64,000 bases of DNA from Gymnothorax reevesii (lineage: Eukaryota > Chordata > Actinopteri > Anguilliformes > Muraenidae): NCBI GenBank assembly GCA_029721435.1, contig CM056583.1, forward strand, positions 50,943,620-51,007,619, given 5' to 3'. Every line of letters starts with the position of its first letter. Position 1 is the stretch's first letter. Below are positions 33,801 to 45,100 of the stretch, piece by piece. The position numbers and the translations under genes were made by a program. The notes beneath the pieces were generated by a model, which was given only the letters and a program-made list of their open reading frames with translations, was not told where the DNA came from and did no database searches.

Positions 33801-36224
33801 AATTAGCAGGTATAGTCCACTGATGGAACATTCTATATCTGGGGAAAATCTGACATGCCAAATTTTGCAGCCGCATCTCCTCTGTGCCTGTGTACCATTT
33901 ATAAATGAGATCCCACATTAGCATGGATTCCTCATATCAGTGTGATGGGTCATTCAGTGGTTTGCTAGCCAGCTACATTCATGGAGAAAAGTTTTCTGCA
34001 TAATGTGAATGACAAATTTGGTCCTGTTTTGGCAAATGTCATGTTATGTAATGCTTGGAGGCTGGTAATTATGCAGAAGACTATCGATTTTATTCAAAAT
34101 ATATTCATGTAAAAATAGCAAAGTGGATAGCTCAAGGTACGCAATACCAACAAAACATTTCAGTTTTTCCACAGAAAGTAGGTCCATTACAAACGCCATA
34201 TACCATCTGAATCATTTTCACCAGTAGCACAATTTTTTCAAAGCACCGTCATCAACACTCAACTTAGCCCATAACCTGAACAAATTCCACTGATTCTGTC
34301 AGTCAGTTAGTTAGTCAGCCAAAAAGGGACAAATGCTCTAGCAGGCTGTACCTCCATGGTCAAAAAAATAAGAAAGTATGCTCGTTTCATATCATAATTC
34401 AGTGTATTTTGGTATGTTGATCAGTTATACTCAATTATGGAATCTGATACTAAATGTAACAAGGAAAAAAATGAGGCCCATTTTAAGCTATTTTAATCAT
34501 TTATTGGAAATTGGTTCACTACTCAAAGTTTCATTCATAGTGCCCATGGTGACATTTCCTGGTAAAACAGATGGTCTGCAGCCAAATTATGGTACACCTG
34601 AACAATACAGTTTTGATGCACTCACTTGAACAAGGTTGAACAGTAATCTGACTCCATTCAGTGTTCTCTTGTATGTAACAAGGGCAGTTCAAGATTTTTA
34701 CAGGGGAACTGTATTTATGGGACACTGGATGTGCTTAGTGTACTGGACAATAACCGCAATCAGAAACACCAACTCCACAACCCAATAAAGCAGTGGTCCA
34801 CAACAACGATCCTGCGAGACCCCGGAACACATCGGTTTTCTTTCCAACCGCAACTGCAATCACTAATTTAAAGAACTGTTCACATTTCTTAATTGATCAA
34901 AAAACGTTTCATTATTTACCCACTTTGGACACTGTCCGAAATGGTTTTAGTGAACGACATAGGCTACTGGATAAAACAGCATTTTATTGCAATAACAGGG
35001 TACACATTTGAAGTGGCCGAATTCAATAAGATTACGAAAAATTTCCAAAGCCCACTTATCAAAATGAGGTGCCCAGTCAGATGGAGTAAAGCCAACCTCG
35101 GTTTTCCATCGACCTCGAAGCAAGCTTCTGAGACTCGGCCTCAGACTAACATCACGACTAAATCGTGGTTCTAATAGAAAACATTCCTGCTTACTTAATA
35201 TTTAAGCTGCTTTTAAGTTATTTGCAAAATAGCAGCCGTTTTGTGCCGACGTTAAAATATAAATATCGGCCCAGTACAGTTATCTTTACGTGCAGCCAAC
35301 ATCTTTTGTCCTCTGGAGGTTCATTATCTTTTGGGTTAAAGCATGTGGAATTATAAACGGTTAAAGCCGGCGATTCTGGTATTTTTGAACGCGGTGTCTA
35401 GAACCACACGACAGTCGATTTCGTCGATTAGGATAAGGATTCGGGAATATGGTTAGGGGTCGGGGTTAGGGGATAGGGTTAGGGCAGGGCTTGAAATGGG
35501 GACTGCCATATCTCTCCACATTGAAATGCATTAAAAAACTGCCGCACCCGTAGCAACAGCCATTTTTGAATGAACTCTAGGTTTTTGCGAAAAGCTGTGA
35601 CAGCATATAGCTTACTTTCCCCCTACCATGATATTTCCTGGAATAAAGCTGCACCACCATAGGAACGAAATATTTTTACCCTCGCAGGACAGGTGTTCAG
35701 TCACCAGAACCGTAAAGAAACCCTTAAGAGCACTTTCAGCATTGGGTTAAGAATTGTCTGCATTGTGCCTTACAGCTGTTACAAAAGATTGGCTGCATGT
35801 GTCTAGAAAGCAAACAATAGTTTCATCAGGTTCGGAATAAATTGTACGACAACGAATATACAAAATGTCATTTATTATCAAAATGATCATGAAAAGGTAA
35901 TTCGTTATCACAGCCACTGAAGGAAGAAAGCCAACTGACCTATACAACAGACTCAATAATTACTTAAATATCAATAACAAAGCTAACCGAATTTACTGAG
36001 TTGGTCAATTTTACCAGCAGACTGTAGCCACCATATTTTCTTTATGGTAGAAATCGTCACAGAATCTCGCATCACTGAGTTCAACCGATAGGCAAGGAAA
36101 GGTAGTCCAATTACTTTACCTCTTCCAAATCTTCGATGATTTTGTTTAATTTGTCATCGTCCTCAAGTAACTCGTTTAACTGGGTCATAGTATAAGAACT
36201 GATATTTTCCGTGAAATCGGACAT
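27728..36224 (-). CDS. vps37b: VPS37B, ESCRT-I subunit, four coding exons
   Basis: Subunit of the ESCRT-I complex (with TSG101, VPS28 and MVB12/UBAP1) that sorts ubiquitinated cargo at endosomes. Coding exons on the minus strand: 36120-36224, 32159-32330, 28337-28419 and 27818-28153 (105, 172, 83, 336 bp), all AG/GT with matching phases, giving 231 residues. The Mod(r) domain is recognisable: MTQLNELLEDDDKLN, TQNVQKAKDVTLASNRSLAE, LQAVFEAYQLRR, LDMLLALLQAEAAKIEEETE, VDSFIDDYRSKRKLAHLRRV. A Pro-rich tail follows. The frame stops at TAG 27818-27820, but after it 29 sense codons run on in the same frame to TGA at 27728, ending PGFILQ, the tail typical of VPS37B. The span is drawn to that outer stop. 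Readthrough, a small spliced intron, a nonsense allele and a base error are all possible. VPS37C is less likely. Confidence 0.92.
27818..28153 (-). CDS. vps37b: VPS37B exon 4
   Basis: The acceptor AG at 28154-28155 has a weak purine-rich context (gtggcaaaag). Encodes KMADLFLDGGQPVDSFIDDY, SKRKLAHLRRVKIDRLREVV, LKGQR and a Pro/Ala/Ser tail to TAG. The MADLFLDG stretch aligns with the MAEKFLDG segment of VPS37B, supporting this acceptor. Confidence 0.9.
   Translation of the reverse strand, partial: KMADLFLDGGQPVDSFIDDYRSKRKLAHLRRVKIDRLREVVLKGQRMPRAPAPAPAPPTQPALTPSPAAQPNPESDSSSSPMPVTSPTQPAALPGHPYPPCPYPSVPSHTG
28337..28419 (-). CDS. vps37b: VPS37B exon 3
   Basis: 83 bp; acceptor cttccttctag, donor ACTGAG|gtaacg. 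With one base from exon 2 it reads G then VNLSGGSLDMLLALLQAEAA, KIEEETE, matching the SLETLLALLQAEGAKIEE region of VPS37B. Confidence 0.92.
28420..32158 (-). other. VPS37B intron 2
   Basis: 3.7 kb. Contains a small MITE-like repeat at about 29420-29540 with CTCGCCGGG / CCCGGCGAG ends, next to a hairpin GTTGTCAGAAAGACAAC. Otherwise no exon or gene was recognised. Confidence 0.5.
29420..29540. repeat. GC-rich MITE-like repeat
   Basis: AACTCGCCGGGG at the left and CCCGGCGAGCT at the right, inside AT-rich intron sequence; the interior is rich in CGGACG-type motifs. Confidence 0.5.
32159..32330 (-). CDS. vps37b: VPS37B exon 2
   Basis: 172 bp; acceptor gagtttctctcag-type (tttctctcag), donor ATAG|gtaacc. 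Encodes TQNVQKAKDVTLASNRSLAE, LNLLLQPRLDLRKNQLTEQH, RCLQAVFEAYQLRRSTI: the coiled-coil core of Mod(r). The donor at 32158/32159 is preferred because it restores phase with exon 3. Confidence 0.94.
32331..36119 (-). other. VPS37B intron 1
   Basis: 3.8 kb. Contains a decayed Tc1-like remnant (32745-33400), a hAT-like left end at about 34791 (CAGTGGTCCACAAC, no partner found) and a GGTTAGGG-type degenerate run near 35445-35485. Confidence 0.5.
32745..33400 (-). mobile_element. Decayed Tc1-like fragment
   Basis: Motifs typical of the minus strand of fish Tc1 copies: TTGCACAACCCTTGGC, GACTAGCCTCTCCAAAACCTT, CAGAGGTAGATTTG, CAGACCATCACA, GTTAATTTCATGCCAGATGGAGCGGG (split here for brevity), then GAGCCCAGACAAGCATCTAA and ACTGCAGATTTCACATGCCT. 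Two orientations appear mixed; no frame survives. Confidence 0.6.
36120..36224 (-). CDS. vps37b: VPS37B exon 1 (start)
   Basis: ATG at 36222-36224 in context CCGCAGAA-ATG-like (gccgcagaaATGT); 35 codons: MSDFTENISSYTMTQLNELL, EDDDKLNKIIEDLEE, then donor GAG|gtaaag. The LNELLED block matches the N-terminus of VPS37B. Confidence 0.9.
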
Positions 36225-36414
36225 TTCTGCCGCACTGAATGTCCTTAGTGGACAAGATACCCGACGGTGTAATTTTGTACACCATACACACCGGTACTGT
36301 CTTTGATCCTAGTAACCGCAGCTTGATTTCAACCGGAAATACCGCAAGTTCGGTGTCTTCTTCTTCATCATCTTCCTTCGGCTTTAACGGGCCTACATAA
36401 GCCAATTGGTGCAT
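36163..36414 (-). other. Possible upstream ORF overlapping the VPS37B start
   Basis: An 83-codon frame opens at 36412-36414 and ends at 36163, overlapping the VPS37B start codon out of frame. If transcription begins upstream of 36414 it would be a uORF. No homology was recognised, and chance is likely. Confidence 0.25.
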
Positions 36415-36448
36415 TACCGCCTTCTGCTGGATTTATAATAGTCTACAT

Positions 36449-36748
36449 CAGGGGTGGGCAATCACGGTCCTGGAGGGCCAGTGTGTATACAGGTTTTTAT
36501 TCCTATCAATTACCCTGACTAATTGAGTTAATCTATATTTGTGCATGCAATCCATTTTCGCAATGATGGGATCAAAAGAAAATGTTTTATGAAGGGAGAC
36601 AAGACAAGTCTTTGTAGTTTCATGATCTAAAGAAATGCACATGAAACGTCAGATTTCATAAATGGTTTGGCTAATAGAGACAATCAACTAAAGACCAGAC
36701 GTTGGTGTGAAAACCAGGGACAGATACGGCCCTCGCTGCCCAACTCTG
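36449..36748. mobile_element. hAT MITE near the VPS37B promoter
   Basis: CAGGGGTGGGCAATC at the left and TGCCCAACTCTG at the right, flanked by a perfect GTCTACAT at 36441-36448 and 36749-36756. It lies about 225 bp upstream of the VPS37B ATG, so it may sit in or next to the promoter. Confidence 0.92.
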
Positions 36749-36841
36749 GTCTACATTCTTTTTTGCGGTTCTCCCCGACCCATTGTCCTTACCAAACATC
36801 CAGGACCGACTTCACAGAAGCATTTTAGCGTGCATATAACT

Positions 36842-36870
36842 AACATGCGTTTAAATTTTAAACGCATGTT
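36842..36870. repeat. Perfect hairpin, 14-bp arms, 1-base loop
   Basis: AACATGCGTTTAAA, T, then TTTAAACGCATGTT. No flanking gene or repeat identity recognised. Confidence 0.85.
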
Positions 36871-39800
36871 GAAATGCCGTTGTACGTGGACAGTAAACGA
36901 ACACCATTTCACGAGATGGGATCATCGTATGTTAAGCAGCACGCGGATAACCTTGCGTTTAGCCCTCAGACTAAACAGGTGCGGTCAAATTATGACAACC
37001 TGCCATTGCATAATGGGCATTTCCAATTGTCTTTACCGATTAATAACCCCGTATGTAAGGCAGGGTTCACACATAAGGATTTTTTAAATCTGAAGAGGTT
37101 TTTATGTGCTAAAGACCCCACACATGAAGATAAAAATCAGGCACTGAACAGTTTTCATCGTACTGCGTGTGGTGTGCTCCGATAATCTCAACACAGCACA
37201 CCACAGACGATTCTGTTCTACCACCGATCTAATCCTCCAAGATAAAAATCTCTGTGTTCCAACTATCTCCAAAAAAACGAAGAAGAAAAAACCTAGCAAC
37301 AACAAACTCAGGAGGCAACATGGTAGAGGACGCGTGAGAGGAGGGAATGATGGTGGACAGCTCACTTCTAAATTGGCTTCATTCCATTTCATGTCTCAAT
37401 TCACAGAGTCATGACTCGGGAGTCACACATGAAGCTTTTTGGTCGTAAATATTGAACAAGTTTAATATTTATGATCATCGGGCCTGACCTGTTTCGGATT
37501 TTTGGACTTGATTATCAGGACAAATTCACTCTTAACACACGTCAGACCACAGGATAATCTAATCGGATAATCTTATAAGACTTAAAATAATCTTCCTATT
37601 GTCATCGTTGGTTGGGAGGGGGAAAATCGGGGGCAAAATCAGCCAGATTATCTTTATGTGTATACCCCGCTTCAGAGTAGTTGCGTTGTAGACACATTTT
37701 GCGCAGAGATGCTGGCAAAAAAGGTGGCGAGAATTTCACTTTGCTCCAAAGAATGGGTCTCATTGAGGCCATGAAGATCCATGAAAAAGTCGTGGAAGAC
37801 AAGAGGAGTTATTCTGCACTGCTAATCTGTTCAGAAACACTTTCAGCTGAGGTTGTGGAGCAGCATGGAACACTTCTTCAGTGGCCTCTTCCTGGGCAAA
37901 CTCAAGTATAGCCAGAGCATCCATCCTAGGCTTACTGCTTGTTAACAAACCCACTCATTTAGGTACAAATCAATCTGTGGTAGTAGTTTTTGCGAGTTAA
38001 ACATACTGTCACAAACATTTAAGTGTTCTTTTGTTATTTGACCGCAAGGCGTTTAAAATATTTACACACACACGGACGGTTGCGCCTCATGAAACGGTGG
38101 TTAAAATTAAATGCATACTAAATACACGATTAAGAAAGTTATCCACGTGTAAACCTTAAAACGCTTCTGTGAAATCGGCCCTTGGTGTCTGGCTCCCTCC
38201 CAATCTCTTCTCCCAGATTCCCAGTAGGTCTGTGTAATCTCCAATCACATCATTTATTCACAAAATCTCTCTTTATGCATGCATCACCATTCTTATCTCT
38301 TAATGATTTTCTTTTTTCTTTTTCAATGGCACAATCTATGACCATCGCAATGAAAGCTAAAAACCTCATTTTGTCCATTTTCATATGTTCCTTGCCATTT
38401 CTACTTTGCTCTGTTCTCGCCTTCTTGACTGTACCCCATTCTTTCCTCATCGTTCCCTTTTCTTCCTTCACTTTCTGTGGCCCCTGCACGTGCCATTATA
38501 TCAAGCATTTGTACCTGCTCACTTTACAGCTCTTTACATTTACATTTGGCCCCCACTCGATGATTGCCCTCACAGTGACCGCAAACAGCCTTCTGCTTTT
38601 CAGTCCTCCTGTGAGTACCCGTCTTTATCTCACCTGCTGCATCAATGGTTTTTTCAACATACTACAGCAGCAAAATCATGAAATACTGTACAAGGCACCA
38701 TTGCGGTGCCCTTTCAAATGACCACGCCCAATAGCATTATCCAATATAGCACCCGATAGAATTTAGTCCAACATCAACCCACCCAGCAGCTCTCCTTCAA
38801 ATTCTAATAATATCAGCATACCTTTTGATTTGCCATCCCAATCACTTTAAGTGCGCCCACAAACACCATCAACCTCCAAAAATGACTCAATTTTCAGAAA
38901 ATGCCACATGCCGCTGGTTATACCTTTAACTGTAGCTTACTATTGAGGAATTTGTAGTGGTTAGTGTTCACCTTAAATGAAGGACCCAAAACACAGTTTA
39001 TAGTTGTAATTGTGTCTTCATCTCTTAATCAGAAAGTACGTCAATACATAATCAAGAGAAATCATATGCATGTAAACAAAGGCAACAAGCATCAAAGGTA
39101 ATATGCATCAAACCAAGTCGGATGCTCCTCAGCGAGAGGTAGAAGTAGAGCAAGGAGGGCTTGCGCAGCGTCTGCAGGTACTCTAGTCACACGGACTAGA
39201 GGGCAATCGATAGATGTGCGTCCAATGCCCAAAACTCCTTCCATGTCCTTCTTCTCATAGCCCATTTTCCCTTTGTCATCAATCTTCCTATTCTCTATGA
39301 TGTTTTCTTTCTCAATCAGCTGATATGTATGAACTCTACTTGACCAAGGTCCCTCAACCGCAGTCACATCATTATTACTTCAGACATCACAAGATATTCT
39401 ACCAAGGAACATAACCCATTTCTGACCTTTATGACGCCTGTCCTCATATGAGAGTTGGGGCCCTTAAGAACAACAGGAGGATTCATACTTGCTTATCCCC
39501 TGTCTCTATTTGGAATGGGCCAATAAATTAATAAGTCACAGTAGGGCCTCACAAGACATGAATTTACTGTATAGTCTAGATTTATAACGCGCGCCCTATC
39601 ACTGATTGCTTTCCCACCCAGCTTCTGCATTCTTTCAATATGGAAACAGAAAGTCTCTGGAAAGTACCCAGAAAAACAGCGCCATTCATTCAGATTTACA
39701 TTGCTTTAGTGAATACATGATGATTATTACAGTGTTTTAGTTAATATCAGTTAAAGCTTGATTATTAATACATTCAGACATATGATGCTTGATTAGTAAT

Positions 39801-41981
39801 GTATTCAGATATTTTGTATAATGAATACAACAATTCAGCAATAGATCAATATAGTAATGCTTCTGTTAGTTTTAGATTGATAATACATTTGAATGCTCAT
39901 TCATTTGAAGACACTTGATTACTGAGGTTACATAGATTAATATTTTCCCACACTGAGTCAAGTCAGCGGACAGGCAGGCCAGTTCTCCCCCTACCCTTCT
40001 ATGATAAAGATAAGGAACCAAATACAGATTCAGAGTACAATCCAATATGGTACCTGAGGAAGATAGGCCAGAGCCCAGAACTGAGGAACGGTGATCCAGC
40101 AAATTTGGTGAGATAACTAGGGTAGGTGGTGACATGTCGGGACCAAGGCCATAAACTGTAACAGAGTAGAAGCCAGGTAGAGAATCCCACTCGCAGGTGC
40201 AGGACTACTTGCAAACAGGAAAAGATTCGGGTTTAATAAAGGAAAAGGGAAAGCTTGGATGTTCCCCCCATGGCTGCAGGTGGTGGTAATACGCCTTAAA
40301 AAAAATTGATTCGGAATCGCTCCAGCCCTATATCAGACGCACTTTTCTGTATATTAAACGGACATTTCCTGAATATTGAATTGTCGGTGTTTTGAAGCTG
40401 ACTGTACACTTTATTGACTTATTTCGATCTTTAAAAATGCCATGTGGTGTGCGCTCTATAGAGATTTATGGTGCAGCGGGGTGTAGCTAATGAGTAAAAC
40501 GTTATTGCAGTGCGCAACGCTATTGCTGATTCTGATTTTGAAGATTGTGAGAAGTGTTAGCCAACACTTCTTGAGATATTTCAGTCTCCATGTGTATCGA
40601 TTGGAAAGCTTGCATTGTATGAACCTCAGAACTATTTTTAACACAGCTCTTTTAACTGGAGCAGTCAGGCACTAAAGACTCCTTTGTTAATTTGTGTTGT
40701 CCAGTTGAATCATTTACTGGACCACATACATGTAATTTCAGCCACTCTTTTTGCACCACACTGCTGACAAGCAAAGAAGCAAACAGGCAAACTAATCTCA
40801 CTGAAAACAATACCCCATCCCCTTTAAGCAGGATAATCATGCACATAAGCTTTCCTTGGCTATAGGTGTACTGGTAAATAATAATGAACACTCAGCGATT
40901 AGTTTTGGAAATCGCTAATTACCTGGCCCCTCCCCTAGGGGACCAGGTTAAGCAATGATCATGTCTGTGTGTGTGTTTCTGTCAGTCTGTCTGTCAGGGC
41001 CAGGTCTGCTATCTCTGATTGCCTTGTTGTAGTAGAAAAGGATATTACTTAGTTTGCAATTTTGAGTATTTTAACACAAATGTCATCCAGTTAAACAAAA
41101 CTCATTTCTAAAAACCTTAGATTTTTTTTTTTTTTTTGTTCAAGATGTTTATTTTGAAAACTTCAAATGGTTACAAGTTTACAGTCTACATGAAATGTAC
41201 AAGGAAATCAATATTTTTGACATGCACACATACCCACAGTCACATACAGAGATGCTATAAATGGACAAATATAAATAAAACTGTTAGTATGAAATATTTC
41301 ATATTTTTTATTTTTCAAAAACAACAGTTTAAAAAACAATAGGATTAGTTGAAAATTTGACCCTATTTTTGGGTTATTTTATTATTTAGGGACAATTACA
41401 TGGAGTTAATTGGAGTTCACGATGGACTGCAGATAGCAATGCAGGTAAGAGGAAAGTGGAAAACGGAGGTAAAGAGCACGGATTGGATACATGCATGGGC
41501 ATCCTCTTTCTCAGGCAATGAGCAGGCACATCAGGTAAAATTATTGGAAACCATATCCAGACTGCCACTAACAAACTCTCAATGGTAAACTGGAGCATGT
41601 GTATCTATACTGTATATTGATGGATAGTGAAATTCTGACAATTGATTTCATATTGTGAGGTTTGTGAATAAGTATAACAAAGGATATAATGTGCTAAGAC
41701 AGTAATGGAAATAAAAATCCCACTGGGCTTTCAGACTGATAATTGAGACTGCATTTGGGATGCATGGGAGTAAGGAGCTGCAAACTGAAAATATGAGGAG
41801 CCCTGACTCCAACAGGGCCTCAGGCTGAGCATGCCCTCTATCTGCTCTTACTTATGTCATTAAATGCATGGGCATAAGTGCTCTGTAGAGTGTTGGCATT
41901 CTGTTTGTGAGTGAAATGTATGAAATAGGCCCCAGGTATGTTTGTGTGCAGGCCAATAGTCCATCAGTCCAATGTGGTCCC

Positions 41982-42144
41982 CTATAGTGTAGTCTCGCTG
42001 CTCACGTCCCGCAGGCGAGGGTAAGTATCATAGTCCTCGCTGTCAGACTCCAGCTCAATCTTGACCTGAGGCAGGGAACCGGCTCCGTGAGTCAGAGGCC
42101 CCGCGGGGGACGGAGGGCAGGAGATCTTCAGGTGCAGAGTGATG
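41982..42144 (-). CDS. slc4a5: SLC4A distal terminal exon ending in ETTL
   Basis: Acceptor cttggtgttccccag, then [53 protein letters not shown] and TAG (41982-41984). A second acceptor (ccctgcctcag, exon from 42065) would start at VKIELES. The VKI..E..ETTL layout resembles the VKIS..E..ETSL end of SLC4A7-type cotransporters, which supports membership in this gene. Entry phase (needs two bases) matches a donor 25 nt into the exon at 55810. Confidence 0.6.
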
Positions 42145-45100
42145 CTGGGGAACACCAAGCACTGGTTACAACACAGACGCACAGCCAGAGAGAGGGGAGG
42201 GGCAGGAGCAGGAGAAGGCCAATAGGAATGGGTAGGACATCAGAGAGAAGTGGTGACAGACTAAGACCAGACTGAGGAGGAGATGCACTAATACAGGGAG
42301 ATGCTAGCAGGGCTATGCTAACTCCAGGTTTCACTGCAGTACATAAACATAAAATCTGAATTTCAAATGCAAAATTACCCCTCATTGAGAATTTTCAACC
42401 ATAAAGACCGATTACTGGCAGATTGACAGACTTCTCAAAGCTGCTCTTCATTCCACAAGTTCATTGCGACACCTGGACAAATTTTAATGGCTGTGCAAGC
42501 AGAACTGAACTGTATAAGTAGCACAGAAATTCAGGAAATTCTATGTCTAATAAGTGTGGTCCAGCACAAAAAAATTTACAAAATCCAAGCGTTTCAGTGC
42601 CTTGACCACCTGAAGTAAGCTTGGTATGGCCCAGAAGAGAGAATGGACAGCTAAATGGACAGATGGCTAAAGCTTGAAAATAATTGGCTCTTACACCAAA
42701 TACACTACAAAATTATACAGTGCACTTTAAATCCTCCAAAATACTGTAATTTGAGCTTCAGCATGGTGCAAAAGCCACAAAATGTACTTTAGTGTTTATG
42801 TTGTGCTTCATTAAAATCATGCACAGAAATCTACAAATATTTGCAGAATCAGAATTTCCACAGAGAGTAAATACCACCTCCAGAAGTGCTCAGTAAACAC
42901 TGCACTACAGTAAGAGCCTATTGAGAACATAATCATCTATAAAAGCATGCAAACTTCAGCCAACTTTTAAACTTGGGTCAGTTTTTATATCTCCTGGGTG
43001 AAGTAATATGCAGTATATTCATATTTATTCAGTGTCTTGCAATAATATTTACATCCATAGTAAATATTAGCGAAAATAAAATGGTTGCTCTTCATTCTAA
43101 TTTATTGCAAATATTGACAAAAATCTAACCTTGAATTTTAAGCAAATGATTGAAGGAAAAAGAATACTCCTTTATTGAAATAAATACTTCGCCCCAAAAA
43201 CGTGTGCCTCAATCATTGGAATCCTTAATAAATCTTCCCAGAAAAATCCAATTAGTGTGTTCCTGTTGATATATTGTTTTTTTTAAGATAATCATAATGC
43301 TAAGGAAATCTTCAATGGCCACCCATTCTTTCAGTTTCCCTGGGGTACAGAAGTGACACACAGGCTACTTTCCCATAGTCATCCAATGATGGTGGTGATC
43401 AAACAATGATGTGCAACGTAAAGTTGTTGGGCTTTAAAATTGTAGAAATGGCAATATGAAAATAGCGACAACAAAAAAGAAAATACCAATTTCAACTATC
43501 AGGGCAATAATTAAGACGGTTAAGGCACATGACGATGGATTAAAGCATCCAGGCAAAGGACCTGCGCCCATTTTCAAATACATGGACTGTGGAAAAGATA
43601 ATTCAGGAGGTTTTTGGAAACTACAAGGATCACAGTCATAGGATTGCAGATATTAATTATGTATTGGGGTCAGGAAGTTTCCAAAACTGGGATCAGGCAC
43701 AATCCACACAACTACAAGATGTATGGGAGGGTTGGTAGAAAAAAAATAGCCTCTCTTGTCATCAGGAAACAAGCTCATACACTAAGAGTTTTCCCAAACA
43801 GTCCCAGAACTTCCAATAGGATCAGATTCTCGGGTCAGATGAGAGAAAAATGGAGCACTCTGAAAATAAACACTTTAGAGGAGGCTTTAGTGGAAAAATA
43901 AGAATAGCTGTCACAGGGCAAGACTCAGAGCTGTTATCTAAAAAAAGGGATGCTGCAAAATGGATAAAATTAATGGGATCCATTAAATGCAGCATACATT
44001 GTTTTGAAAAAATTATTTTGTGACATTGATCTTATCTTTCAATCATTGCATTTCAATGAAAGGCTAAACCACCCCGAATAAAATAAGTTTGGATGGTATG
44101 TTCAAATAAAACTGAAAGCACTGATTTGTTAATTAGATCTGACTTGAGATGCATTGAAAACAATACAACAGCATATTATCTGATGTTTCACTTAATTAAT
44201 TTTACAGATTTTTCGAAATAAACAAGGTTCAATTTTTATATTTGCAACGTATTTAAAGAAAAAAAGTTGGGACACTAAAATATTTCCAATTTTGTAATGC
44301 TGCTTTTCATAACACTAAATTAATGTTAAGGGACTAAAGACAAGTGTAATTCTGTCCCATTTTTCCAGCAAACGAGTCTCAAGGTATGCAACAATGCAAG
44401 GTCTTTGTTGTCGCATTTCACATTTCAAAAATGTGCCTAACATTGTCTCCTGAGAGTGGTTGAAGCAGCAGGCAGGCCAGTCTAGCACCCACACCATCTT
44501 TTTACACAGCCATGCCTTTGTAAAGCTTGCCTGATGCAGTTTTGTGTGGTCTTGTTGCTGGCATCAGGAGTGAATATTACAATGCAAACTAAAAGTCATT
44601 ATATGAACATAATTTGCCTAGATCAGTGTATAAGATTTCTACTAGCCTGCATCAAGCCCTTATCTCAACCCCATCCATAGCCATTAAAATCATCAGGAAA
44701 GCTAAATAAAGCCCAACGCCCACTGGCCGCGAAGCGTCGCATCAAATTCCGAATGTTGCCTTTACGCTTTTAAACGCCCACTGAAAGCGTTTGCCGCAAC
44801 AGCATTGACAGCTGTCAAATCGACCAAGAAACCATGGGTGCCAGGCTCAAAATATTAAACACGACAATGTCTAATTTTGAAAAAAACCTACTCATAAAGC
44901 TTATTTTAAGTGATGGCAAAGCGCGGCGGTCAGGTTACGACGCACTATATGTTATACACAGGCATAATTTTCCTCCTAAATTTAGTCTAAGATTATGATT
45001 GACTTTACTTTACAGCAACAAATTAGCGAGCTAGCTAACTTAGCAGTGTAAAGTTCTTATCAGTGTACCTTGAGTAAAGTACTGTCTAAGTATAGATCGC

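Larger units (their letters stand above)
36225..41981. other. Intergenic interval between VPS37B and the SLC4A 3' end
   Basis: 5.8 kb. Holds the 300-bp hAT MITE (36449-36748), a perfect hairpin (36842-36870) and unassigned repeat-like stretches around 37440-37700 and at 40920-41000 (CTGGCCCCTCCCCTAGGGGA hairpin). Open frames here show no recognised homology. Confidence 0.5.
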
